A stretch of 64,000 bases of DNA from VBDM01 sp035651815. GTDB taxonomy: Bacteria; Pseudomonadota; Gammaproteobacteria; Burkholderiales; SG8-39. The position numbers and the translations under genes were made by a program. The stretch covers positions 1 to 64,000 of the forward strand of contig DASRFB010000135.1 of NCBI GenBank assembly GCA_035651815.1, written 5' to 3'. The notes under the pieces were generated by a model, which saw nothing but the letters and a program-made list of their open reading frames with translations, had not been told where the DNA came from and made no database searches. Numbering within the stretch: position 1 is the stretch's first letter; each line of letters starts with the position of its first letter. Of this stretch, positions 8,392 to 16,173 are shown one piece after another.

Positions 8392-8647
8392 CCGCGAGCA
8401 GGACCGGGGCCCGGCTCACCGGGCGCGCGTCCTTGCCGCCGCCCGGAGCGCGGCGTGCCCGCCTGCTGCCGTTCTCTTCGAGATCCAGCCACTCGGCCCG
8501 ATCGCTGACCAGGGTGACGTTGTAAATGTGCCCGTCCTCGGAGCGCACGGTCAGAACCCGAGCGAATTTGCCGTCGCCGTGATGGCCTGACTGGATGCCG
8601 GAAACGGTGACGGAACGGACTCTCCTGATCTTCAGCTCGGTCGGCAT
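8375..8647 (-). CDS. Small basic protein of unknown function
   Basis: 90 residues, unrecognised. Residues 1-60 look like a folded beta-rich unit (RRVRSVTVSGI, ARVLTVRSEDGHIYNVTLVSD) and the rest is a basic, Ala/Pro-rich tail. A strong ribosome site, AGGAG five bases before the ATG, supports translation. The last 17 bases overlap the end of tatD. The sequence upstream (8648-8828) carries two palindromes, so regulated expression is possible. A longer reading frame on the same strand in another frame (8289-8741) has arginine-rich shadow composition and no such site. Confidence 0.6.
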   Translation of the reverse strand: MPTELKIRRVRSVTVSGIQSGHHGDGKFARVLTVRSEDGHIYNVTLVSDRAEWLDLEENGSRRARRAPGGGKDARPVSRAPVLLAATPAA

Positions 8648-8663
8648 AACTCTCCTGTTTGGG

Positions 8664-8677
8664 TTTCGCGCGCGAAA
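8664..8677. repeat. Perfect 14-bp palindrome upstream of the small minus-strand gene
   Basis: TTTCGCGCGCGAAA is fully self-complementary and lies 16 bases upstream of the ATG at 8647, just before that gene's ribosome site. It could be a dimeric repressor operator or a Z-DNA-prone tract. No regulator is assigned. Confidence 0.5.
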
Positions 8678-8784
8678 ATTTTATTGGACGGGTTCGCGTG
8701 CCCATATGCTCCGCTTGGAGGGCGGGCAGGGAAGCTGCCACGATAAACGAGCGCGAAGGGCGAGGCCTAGCGCGAATGATTTAA

Positions 8785-8800
8785 CATAATACACATTATG
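8785..8800. repeat. 16-bp inverted repeat CATAAT-ACAC-ATTATG
   Basis: Perfect 6-bp arms around a 4-base spacer, in an unusually AT-rich island between two minus-strand genes. On the minus strand it contains -10-like hexamers (CATAAT, TATTAT), so it could be both promoter and operator for the gene at 8375-8647. Confidence 0.4.
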
Positions 8801-8828
8801 CGCAATCCGACTGCGCCGTCCACGGCAG

Positions 8829-9488
8829 TCAACGGCTCCCTTGCTGTCCGTCCCGCGCCTTCTCCAGCTGCTTCGCCAGATCCGGGCTCAGCGCCCGCAG
8901 CCGCTCGAGCGCCTCGGCGAAGTCCTCGCGCCGCCCGGTCTGCAGATACGCGAGCCCGAGCCCGAACCAGGTCGGAGCGAAGCTGCCGTCGATCCTGACC
9001 GACTCGCCGTAGGCGCGCACGGCGCGATCGGGCCGGCCGAGGTCGCGGTACGCCTCCCCCAGCAGGTAGTACGTGACCCCCGAGGTGCGGCTGACGGTGG
9101 CGGCGTGCTCGAGGGTCCGGACGGCGGCCTGGGGGTCGCCCGCCAGGCGGAACGATTCTCCGAGCAGGTTCCAGGCGTCGACGTCTTCCGGGTTGCGCCG
9201 CGTGGCGCGCGAGAACGCCGGCACCGCCTGCGCGTAGTTCCGCTGCTGCAACAGCCCGTAGCCCGCGATCAGCTCCCAGTCCGCGCTGTCGGGGGCGCCT
9301 TTGAGCTGCTCGCGCGCGTACTCGGTGAGGGCCTTCCAGTCCTTCTTCTTTTCGAGCTCGAAGACCTGCGGTCCGGGGCTGCGGTCGGCGCCCGCGAAGG
9401 TCGCGCGCCGGGCAAGGCTGGTCTCGAGCAGCGGGGTCTGCGACAGCGCGGGATCGGGCTCCTGCAGCCCGGCGCAGGCGGCGAGCAC
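8829..9488 (-). CDS. TPR-repeat putative lipoprotein
   Basis: 219 residues from a GTG start. At least three tetratricopeptide repeats are visible (DWELIAGYGLLQQ, DVDAWNLLGESFRLAGD, TYYLLGEAYRDLGRPDRAV). A lipobox LAAC precedes the TPR region, and the codons just upstream read LRGLLGAAAAAV, a good lipoprotein signal core. Oddly, no ATG, GTG or TTG exists in this frame upstream of the GTG at 9488, so as sequenced the signal peptide has no start. Either a rare start codon is used or a small frameshift lies between here and the DUF3460 gene 37 bases upstream. TPR lipoproteins usually scaffold envelope complexes; the partner is unknown. Confidence 0.72.
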   Translation of the reverse strand: MLAACAGLQEPDPALSQTPLLETSLARRATFAGADRSPGPQVFELEKKKDWKALTEYAREQLKGAPDSADWELIAGYGLLQQRNYAQAVPAFSRATRRNPEDVDAWNLLGESFRLAGDPQAAVRTLEHAATVSRTSGVTYYLLGEAYRDLGRPDRAVRAYGESVRIDGSFAPTWFGLGLAYLQTGRREDFAEALERLRALSPDLAKQLEKARDGQQGSR

Positions 9489-9525
9489 GGCCGCCGCGGC
9501 GGCCCCGAGAAGACCGCGAAGCGCG

Positions 9526-9732
9526 TCAGCGCTTCGGCTGGGCGATCGGGCTGCCGTAGACGTAGGCCGGCTGCATGACGGTCGACTGCGCCCTGGCTCG
9601 GTCGGCCTCGGGATCGGGCCGCTGGTCCCACCACATCGCGCGGCTCTTTTTCTGCTCGTCGACGATGTGCGGCTTCTCGCGCAGCAGCTCGCGCAGCATG
9701 CGCGTGATGTCGGATTCGTAGGGTTGCGCCAT
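9526..9732 (-). CDS. DUF3460-family small protein
   Basis: 68 residues, starting MAQPYESDITRMLREL, with the family's KSRAMWWDQRP block. DUF3460 is a short, essentially betaproteobacterial family without known function. An upstream ATG in frame at 9786 would run through the lexA operator and is rejected. TATAAT on the minus strand (9745..9740) sits only 7 bases before the ATG, so the mRNA may be leaderless. The LexA box at 9767-9782 is 35 bases upstream, so the gene may share SOS control with lexA. The TPR gene follows on the same strand. Confidence 0.85.
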   Translation of the reverse strand: MAQPYESDITRMLRELLREKPHIVDEQKKSRAMWWDQRPDPEADRARAQSTVMQPAYVYGSPIAQPKR

Positions 9733-9764
9733 GGCGCGGATTATACCGCTTGCAAATGCCGCAG

Positions 9765-9784
9765 GACTGTATAAAAATACAGTC
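9765..9784. promoter_or_regulatory. LexA (SOS) box between DUF3460 gene and lexA
   Basis: GACTGTATAAAAATACAGTC has perfect 8-bp arms around AAAA and matches the proteobacterial CTGT-N8-ACAG SOS consensus. It lies 25 bases before the lexA ATG and 33 bases from the divergent DUF3460 start. It implies lexA autoregulation and damage induction of everything co-transcribed with lexA. Confidence 0.95.
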
Positions 9785-9809
9785 ATCGCCCGAGCCGCGG
9801 AGATCCACG

Positions 9810-10415
9810 ATGAACGAAGAGCTCACGCCCAAGCAGCAGGAGATCCTGGAATTCATCCGGGAATCGATCGACACCACCGGCTTTCCGCCCACCCGCGCCG
9901 AGATCGCCAAGGCGTTCCGCTACAGCTCGCCCAACGCCGCCGAGGATCACCTGCGCACGCTCGAGCGCAAAGGCGCGATCGAGATCGTCGCCGGCACCTC
10001 GCGCGGCCTGCGGCTGGTCGAGGAGACCGGCATCCCGCTGGTCGGCCGCGTCGCCGCGGGCTCTCCCATCCTCGCCGAGGAGCACATCGAGCGCCGCTGC
10101 CAGGTCGATCCCCAGCTGTTCAAGCCGAAGGCCGATTACCTGCTCAAGGTGCGCGGCATGAGCATGCGCGACGCCGGCATCCTCGACGGCGACCTGCTCG
10201 CGGTGCACCGCACGCGCGAGGCGCGCTCGGGCCAGATCGTGGTCGCGCGCGTCGACAACGACGTGACGGTGAAGCGCCTGCGCCGCCGCGGCAACGTCGT
10301 CGAGCTCCTGCCCGAGAACCCCGAGTTCAAGCCCATCGTCGTCGACGCGCGCGAGGAGGGCTTCGCGATCGAGGGCCTGGGGGTCGGCGTCATCCGGCAC
10401 GGCCGGCCGCTGTAA
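9810..10415 (+). CDS. lexA: SOS repressor LexA
   Basis: 201 residues. The N-terminal winged helix (1-70, LTPKQQEILEFI and PPTRAEIAKAF) is followed by the autocleavage site Ala83-Gly84 in RVAAGSP and the Ser118/Lys155 catalytic dyad (GMSMRDAGI and VTVKRL). RecA-stimulated self-cleavage relieves repression. I start at the ATG at 9810 (MNEELTPK): the frame is open from 9750, but that extension runs through the operator. lexA heads a run with imuA, imuB and dnaE2. Confidence 0.97.
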   Translation: MNEELTPKQQEILEFIRESIDTTGFPPTRAEIAKAFRYSSPNAAEDHLRTLERKGAIEIVAGTSRGLRLVEETGIPLVGRVAAGSPILAEEHIERRCQVDPQLFKPKADYLLKVRGMSMRDAGILDGDLLAVHRTREARSGQIVVARVDNDVTVKRLRRRGNVVELLPENPEFKPIVVDAREEGFAIEGLGVGVIRHGRPL

Positions 10416-10426
10416 AGAAACGCCTT

Positions 10427-10442
10427 CCCTCCTCCCGGAGGG
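10427..10442 (+). repeat. Hairpin between lexA and imuA
   Basis: CCCTCC-TCCC-GGAGGG has 6-bp GC-rich arms and a 4-base loop, 12 bases after the lexA stop and without a T-run. It may attenuate or process the lexA-imuA transcript. The 3-prime arm GGAGGG looks like a ribosome site but is 19 bases from the imuA ATG. Confidence 0.45.
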
Positions 10443-10461
10443 ATCCGTTGCATCCGCGGAA

Positions 10462-11184
10462 ATGGAATCCGTCGCCCTCGCTCACCCTGTCGCGCTCGCC
10501 GACGTGCTCGATCGGCCCGATATCTGGCGCGGCGACGCGCTCTCGTGCGCGGCGGTGCGCGCGGTCGCGAGCGGCTTCCCCGCGCTCGACGCGGAGCTCC
10601 CGGGCGGCGGCTGGCCCACGGGCGCGCTGACCGAAATTCTCCCGGCGCACGAAGGCATCGGCGAGCTGCGGCTGCTGGGTCCGGCGCTGGCGCGCGTGCG
10701 CGAGCCGCTCGCGTGGATCGCGCCGCCGCATCTTCCCTACGCCCCGGCGCTCGCGGCCGCGGGCATCGACCCGACGAAGCTCGTGATCGTGCGCGCGGCC
10801 TCGGAGAAGGACGCCTTGTGGGCGGCCGAGCAGGCGCTGCGCTCGAATGCCTGCGGCGCCGTGCTCGTCTGGCCGCGGCGCGCGCGGTACGCCGAGCTGC
10901 GCCGGCTGCAGGTCGCCGCCGAGGGCGCTCGCGCGCTCGGGTTCGTCTTCCGCCCGCGCGAGGCCGCGCGCGAGTCCTCGCCGGCCCCGCTGCGCGTCGC
11001 CGTCGAGACCGATCGGGGCGGGCTCGCGCTGCGCCTGCTCAAGCGCCGCGGCGGCCCGCTCGCCTCCCCCATCCTGCTGGCGCCGATGCCGCCGGCCGCG
11101 CGCCATCGTCAATCGCATGTGGATCGCCCTTCGCTTCCCGCTCCTGCCGCTCGAGATCTTCCTGCGCGGCTCGCGCACGCCTGA
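10462..11184 (+). CDS. imuA: Translesion synthesis-associated protein ImuA
   Basis: 240 residues. This RecA/SulA-related protein has the ImuA pattern near the N-terminus: SGFPALDAELPGGGWPTGAL followed by TEIL, then ELRLLGPALARV. ImuA acts with ImuB and DnaE2 in damage-induced mutagenesis. The gene starts 46 bases after lexA with no LexA box of its own, so it is probably read from the lexA promoter. Its last 68 bases overlap imuB in another frame. Confidence 0.9.
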   Translation: MESVALAHPVALADVLDRPDIWRGDALSCAAVRAVASGFPALDAELPGGGWPTGALTEILPAHEGIGELRLLGPALARVREPLAWIAPPHLPYAPALAAAGIDPTKLVIVRAASEKDALWAAEQALRSNACGAVLVWPRRARYAELRRLQVAAEGARALGFVFRPREAARESSPAPLRVAVETDRGGLALRLLKRRGGPLASPILLAPMPPAARHRQSHVDRPSLPAPAARDLPARLAHA

Positions 11185-12538
11185 GCCTTTCGCGGTCGAG
11201 GCCCGCCATTCGGTCTTAGCCTGCAGCGACGAGGCGGCGGTGCGCGGCGTCTGCGCGGGCATGGCGGCCTCGGCCGCGCTCGCGCTGGTCCCGAGCCTGC
11301 GCATCGCGGCGCGCGACCCGCGATCCGAGAGCGAGGCGCTCGCCGGCATGGCCGCGTGGGCGGGACAGTTCACGCCGCGGGTGGCGATCGAGCCGCCGGC
11401 GACGCTGCTGCTCGAGATCTCGGGCAGCCTCAAGCTGTTCCGCGGCCTCGAGGCGCTCGCGGGCGCCTTGCGCTGGGGCGCCGCGGAGATGGGCTACGGC
11501 ACTCTCATCGCCGCCGCGCCCACCCCGCGCGCGGCGTTCTGGCTCGCCGCCGCGGGCCACGAGAAGCTCGTGACCGACCCCGCGCAGATCGAGGCGGCGC
11601 TCGCCGCGCTGCCGGTGTCCGTGCTCGTCTGCGCGAAGGACGAGCTCGAGACGCTCGAGGGTATCGGCGTCGCCACGCTCGGCGAGCTGCGCACGCTGCC
11701 GCGCGACGGCGTCGCGCGGCGCTTTCGCCGGACGCTCCTCGACGATCTCGACCGCGCGCTCGGCCTCGTTCCCGACCCGCGCGCCTTTTACGCGCCGCCC
11801 GAGCGCTTCCGCGCCGCGATCGAGCTGCCCGCCGAGGTGAGCGAAGCCGAGGCGCTGCTGTTCGCCGCGCGCCGGCTCGTCGTGCAGCTCGCCGGCTTCC
11901 TCGCCGCGCGCGGGAGCGGCGTGCAGCGCTTCGCGCTCGCGCTCGCGCACCGCGACCGCGAGGCGACGCGCGTCGAGATCGGACTGTCCGCCGCGGCGCG
12001 CGACGCCGAGCGCTTCACGATGCTCCTGCGCGAGCGCCTGTCCGCGCTGCAGCTGCGCGAGCCGGTGCGCGCCGTCGCGCTCGAGGCGGACGACGTGACG
12101 TCGCTGCCGGGCGAGGAGCCCGAGCTCGTGTTCGAGAAAGGCCGTCCGCCGGGACAGTGGCAGCACCTGGTCGAGCGCCTGCGCGCGCGGCTCGGGGCCG
12201 GGGCGGTGCACGGCGTCGCCGTGCGCGCCGAGCATCGTCCCGAGCGCGCCTGCGTCCTCGCCGATCCGGGCGCCGAGCAGATGCACGCCTACTTCGGCGA
12301 GCGCCCGTTCTGGCTCCTGCGGCATCCGAAGCGGCTGCAGGAGATCGGCGGCGTGCCGCACCACGAAGGGCCGCTCGAGCTGCTCGCCGGGCCCGAGCGC
12401 ATCGAGTCGGGCTGGTGGGACGGCGACGACGCCTCGCGCGACTATTTCGTCGCCCGCGCGAGTAGCGAAGCGCTCGTGTGGATCTACCGCGACCGCCGCG
12501 GCGACGGCGGCTGGCACCTGCACGGGGTGTTCGCCTGA
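11117..12538 (+). CDS. imuB: DNA polymerase Y-family protein ImuB
   Basis: 473 residues starting MWIALRFPLLPLE at the ATG inside imuA. The Y-family fold is recognisable (helix-hairpin-helix segment ETLEGIGVATLGELRTLP near 180 and the little-finger region beyond 230), but the acidic catalytic residues expected in the first strand are absent, as in characterised ImuB. ImuB bridges the beta clamp and DnaE2 rather than polymerising. The longer in-frame extension upstream is an imuA shadow. Its TGA shares one base with the dnaE2 ATG (TGATG). Confidence 0.92.
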   Translation: MWIALRFPLLPLEIFLRGSRTPEPFAVEARHSVLACSDEAAVRGVCAGMAASAALALVPSLRIAARDPRSESEALAGMAAWAGQFTPRVAIEPPATLLLEISGSLKLFRGLEALAGALRWGAAEMGYGTLIAAAPTPRAAFWLAAAGHEKLVTDPAQIEAALAALPVSVLVCAKDELETLEGIGVATLGELRTLPRDGVARRFRRTLLDDLDRALGLVPDPRAFYAPPERFRAAIELPAEVSEAEALLFAARRLVVQLAGFLAARGSGVQRFALALAHRDREATRVEIGLSAAARDAERFTMLLRERLSALQLREPVRAVALEADDVTSLPGEEPELVFEKGRPPGQWQHLVERLRARLGAGAVHGVAVRAEHRPERACVLADPGAEQMHAYFGERPFWLLRHPKRLQEIGGVPHHEGPLELLAGPERIESGWWDGDDASRDYFVARASSEALVWIYRDRRGDGGWHLHGVFA

Positions 12539-15500
12539 TGCCTGATCGACAAATGCGCGCCCTCCCCGGCTACGCCGAGCTGCACTGCCTGTCTAACTTC
12601 AGCTTCCTGCGCGGCGCCTCCCGGCCCGAGGAGCTGGTCGAGCGCGCCGCGGCGCTCGGCTACCGCGCGCTCGCCGTCACCGACGAGTGCTCGGTCGCCG
12701 GCGTCGTGCGCGCGCACGAAGCGGCGAAGGAGCTCGGTCTTGCGCTCATCGTCGGCTCCGAGATCCGGCTCGACGACGCAGCGAAGCTCGTGATCCTCGC
12801 GACCGACCGCGAAGGCTACGGCGAGCTGTGCCAGCTCGTCACGCTCGGACGGCGGCGGAAGGAGAAAGGGAGCTACTCGCTCGCCTGGAGCGATCTCGAC
12901 GGCGGGATGCCGGGGTGCCTGGCGCTGCTCGTCTCGGAGAAGGAGGAGCACGCACGGGCGCTGGCGGGGCGCCTCCGGGGCCGCGCCTGGATCGCCGCGG
13001 AGCTCCTGCGCGGACCCGACGACCGCACGCAGCTCGCCCGCCTGCGCGCGCTCGGGCGCGCCTCGGGCCTGCCGCTCGTCGCCGCGGGCGACGTGCACAT
13101 GCACGTGCGCTCGCGCCGGCCGCTGCAGGACACGCTGACCGCGATCCGCCTCGGCACGCCGGTGCACGCCTGCGGGCAGGCGCTGCATCCCAACGCCGAG
13201 CGGCACCTGCGCGCGCGCGTGCGCCTCGCGCAGCTCTACCCGCCGGAGCTGCTCGCCGAGACCGTGGCGATCGCCGAGCGCTGCGCGTTCTCGCTCGACA
13301 CGCTGCGCTACGAATATCCCGAGGAGCTGGTGCCCGAGGGCGAGACGCCGGCGACGCACCTGCGCGCGCTCACGCTCGCCGGCCTGCGCGAGCGCTATCC
13401 CGGCGGCGTCCCGGACCGGGTGCGCTCGCTGATCGAGCGCGAGCTCGCGCTCGTCGCGGAGCTGAAGTACGAGCCCTTCTTCCTCACGGTGCACGACGTC
13501 GTGCGCTTCGCCCGGAGCAAAGGCATCCTGTGCCAGGGACGCGGCTCGGCGGCGAACTCGGCCGCCTGCTACGCGCTCGGCATCACCGAGGTCGACCCGA
13601 CGCGCCAGCGGCTCCTGTTCGAGCGCTTCGTCTCGAAGGAGCGCAACGAGCCGCCCGACATCGACGTCGACTTCGAGCACCAGCGCCGCGAGGAGGTCAT
13701 CCAGTACCTCTACGAAAAATACGGGCGCGGGCGCGCCGCGCTCGCCGCGACCGTCATCTGCTACCGGCCGAGGAGCGCGCTGCGCGACGTCGGCAAGGCG
13801 CTCGGCCTGGACCCGCAGCAGGTGGACCGCATCGCCAAGTCGGTGTCGTGGTGGGACGGCCGCGCCGACCTCGAGCAGCGCCTGCGCGACGCGGGCTTCG
13901 ACCCGGAGTCGCCGACGATCGCACGGCTGATCGCGCTCGCGACCGCGGTGCTCGGCTTTCCGCGCCATCTCTCGCAGCACGTCGGCGGCTTCGTCATCTC
14001 GCGCGGCCCCCTGGGGCGCCTCGTGCCGATCGAGAACGCGGCGATGCCCGAGCGCAGCGTCATCCAGTGGGACAAGGACGATCTCGAGAGCCTGGGATTG
14101 CTCAAGGTCGACGTGCTCGGCCTCGGGATGCTCTCGGCGGTCCGCCGCGCGCTGCGCTTCGTCAACGACCTGCGCGGGACGGATCACACCATGGCGTCGC
14201 TGCTCTCGGCCGGCGAGGATCCCGCGGTCTACGAGATGATCCGGCACGCCGACACGATCGGCGTGTTCCAGATCGAGTCGCGCGCGCAGATGTCGATGCT
14301 GCCGCGACTGGCGCCGCGCGACTTCTACGATCTCGTGATCGAGATCGCGATCGTGCGCCCGGGCCCGATCCAGGGCGACATGGTGCACCCCTACCTGCGC
14401 CGGCGCGAGGGCAAGGAGCCGATCGAGTACCCGAACGACGCGGTGAAGGCGGTGCTCGCGCGCACGCTCGGCGTGCCGATCTTCCAGGAGCAGGTGATGG
14501 AGCTCGCCGTGGAAGCGGCCGGCTTCACGCCGGGCGAGGCCGACCAGCTGCGCCGCGCGATGGCGGCGTGGAAGCGCCGCGGCGGCCTCGAGCCGTTCCA
14601 GCAGAAGCTCAAGGACGGCATGCGCGCGCGCGGCATCCCCGAGACCTTCGCCGACCGCATCTACGGCCAGATCCTCGGCTTCGGCGAGTACGGCTTCCCG
14701 GAGTCGCACTCGGTGAGCTTCGCGCTGATCGCTTACGTCTCGGCGTGGCTCAAGCGCCACGAGCCCGCGGCCTTCCTCGCGGCGCTCCTGAACAGCCAGC
14801 CGATGGGCTTCTACTCGCCTTCGCAGCTGGTGCAGGACGCGCGCCGGCACGGGGTCGAGGTGCTGCCGGTCGACGCGACGGTCAGCGGCTGGGAATGCGC
14901 GCTCGAGGGCGAGGCGGTCCGTCTCGGGCTGCTCATGGTGCACGGCTTCGCCGAAGCCGCCGGGAAACGCCTGGTCGAAGCGCGCCGCGAGCGCGCCTTC
15001 GACGCGGTCGACGATCTCGCGCACCGCGCGCGCCTGAACCGCCGCGATCTCGCCTGCCTCGCCGCCTCGGGCGCGCTGAGCGCCCTCGCCGGGCACCGGC
15101 GGCACGCCCATTGGGCCATCGCCGGCGTCGAGACGGGCACGCACCTCATGAGCCGGGCGCCGGTCGCGGAAACTCGCCCGGCGCTCGCGCCTCCAACCGA
15201 AGGCGAGGACCTGGTCGCCGACTACGCGAGCCTCGGGCTGACGCTGGGGCGCCATCCGCTCGCGCTGCTGCGGCGCCGCCTCGAACGCATGCGCTTCTCG
15301 ACCGCCGCGCAGCTGCGCGCGCTGCCGAGCGGGCGCGCGGCGCGCGCCGCCGGCATCGTCACCGGTCGCCAGCGGCCCGACACCGCCTCGGGCGCGGTGT
15401 TCGTGACGCTCGAGGACGAGACCGGCTACGTCAACGTGATCGTGTGGCGCGACCTCACCGAGCGGCAGCGGCGTGAACTATTGGGCGCACGCCTGATGGG

Positions 15501-15615
15501 CGTGGAAGGCATGCTTGAACGCGAGGGCGAAGTGGTGCATCTTATCGCCCGGCGGCTGCTGGACCACAGCGCGCTCCTGGGGCGCCTCGCAACGGGATCG
15601 CGCGACTTTCACTAG
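12538..15615 (+). CDS. dnaE2: Error-prone DNA polymerase DnaE2
   Basis: 1025 residues. The PHP domain begins at GYAELHCLSNFSFLRGAS (11-28), the family signature. The C-family polymerase palm has PPDIDVDFEHQRR with catalytic aspartates around D374, D376 and D378. The fingers segment GFGEYGFPESHSVSFALI and a C-terminal OB-fold (AAGIVTGRQRPDTASGAVFVT) follow. It performs SOS-inducible translesion synthesis with ImuA and ImuB. A second in-frame ATG at codon 6 is possible, but the TGATG overlap with imuB supports 12538. Confidence 0.96.
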   Translation: MPDRQMRALPGYAELHCLSNFSFLRGASRPEELVERAAALGYRALAVTDECSVAGVVRAHEAAKELGLALIVGSEIRLDDAAKLVILATDREGYGELCQLVTLGRRRKEKGSYSLAWSDLDGGMPGCLALLVSEKEEHARALAGRLRGRAWIAAELLRGPDDRTQLARLRALGRASGLPLVAAGDVHMHVRSRRPLQDTLTAIRLGTPVHACGQALHPNAERHLRARVRLAQLYPPELLAETVAIAERCAFSLDTLRYEYPEELVPEGETPATHLRALTLAGLRERYPGGVPDRVRSLIERELALVAELKYEPFFLTVHDVVRFARSKGILCQGRGSAANSAACYALGITEVDPTRQRLLFERFVSKERNEPPDIDVDFEHQRREEVIQYLYEKYGRGRAALAATVICYRPRSALRDVGKALGLDPQQVDRIAKSVSWWDGRADLEQRLRDAGFDPESPTIARLIALATAVLGFPRHLSQHVGGFVISRGPLGRLVPIENAAMPERSVIQWDKDDLESLGLLKVDVLGLGMLSAVRRALRFVNDLRGTDHTMASLLSAGEDPAVYEMIRHADTIGVFQIESRAQMSMLPRLAPRDFYDLVIEIAIVRPGPIQGDMVHPYLRRREGKEPIEYPNDAVKAVLARTLGVPIFQEQVMELAVEAAGFTPGEADQLRRAMAAWKRRGGLEPFQQKLKDGMRARGIPETFADRIYGQILGFGEYGFPESHSVSFALIAYVSAWLKRHEPAAFLAALLNSQPMGFYSPSQLVQDARRHGVEVLPVDATVSGWECALEGEAVRLGLLMVHGFAEAAGKRLVEARRERAFDAVDDLAHRARLNRRDLACLAASGALSALAGHRRHAHWAIAGVETGTHLMSRAPVAETRPALAPPTEGEDLVADYASLGLTLGRHPLALLRRRLERMRFSTAAQLRALPSGRAARAAGIVTGRQRPDTASGAVFVTLEDETGYVNVIVWRDLTERQRRELLGARLMGVEGMLEREGEVVHLIARRLLDHSALLGRLATGSRDFH

Positions 15616-15621
15616 GACGAC

Positions 15622-16164
15622 ATGTACGCCGAGACGCTGAAGCTGATCGCCTCGCTCCCCGAGCGGCGGCCTTCGCCGCAGCTCCCCGAGCGCCTGCACG
15701 CGCTCTTCCGGCGGCTTGCCGAGACCGCCGCTCCCCAAGCGCGCGACGCGATCGAAGACGAGATCTGGCGGCTGTGGATGAGCCATCCCGAGGACGCCGT
15801 CGCCTTCGACCTCGAGCGCGCGACGCGCGCGATGACGGCGCAGGACTTCGGCGTCGCCGACCAGATCCTGCGCGGCGTCGTGGCAGCGCACCCGGGCTAC
15901 GCCGAGGCCTGGAACAAGCGTGCGACGCTGTACTACATCGCCGGAAAGGACGCGGAGTGCGTCCCCTACATCCACCGCACGCTCGAGCTCGAGCCGCGGC
16001 ACTACGGGGCGCTGTGCGGCTTCGGCGAGATCCTGCTGGCGCGCGGCGAGACCGACCCGGCGCTCTTCGTCTTCGAGCGCGCGTTGCGCGTCCATCCGCA
16101 CCTGGACATCGCGCGCGCCGCGATCGAGCGGCTCCTCACCTCGAAAACCTCGACGCTGCAGTAG
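15622..16164 (+). CDS. TPR-repeat protein, probably cytoplasmic
   Basis: 180 residues with no signal peptide. The second half shows tetratricopeptide-type helices (AEAWNKRATLYYIAGKDAE, HYGALCGFGEILLARGETD, PALFVFERALRVHP). The N-terminal half is helical (LPERLHALFRRLAETAAPQA). AGGA lies six bases before the ATG. It follows dnaE2 by six bases, so it may be co-transcribed with the mutagenesis genes, though this is not a known partner. Function unknown. Confidence 0.8.
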   Translation: MYAETLKLIASLPERRPSPQLPERLHALFRRLAETAAPQARDAIEDEIWRLWMSHPEDAVAFDLERATRAMTAQDFGVADQILRGVVAAHPGYAEAWNKRATLYYIAGKDAECVPYIHRTLELEPRHYGALCGFGEILLARGETDPALFVFERALRVHPHLDIARAAIERLLTSKTSTLQ

Positions 16165-16173
16165 CGGCGGGCG

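Noticed and set aside
8798..8998. 66-codon plus-strand frame from ATG at 8798
   Set aside because: Starts inside the inverted repeat, has no ribosome site and reads antisense into the TPR gene with Ala/Arg/Pro composition.
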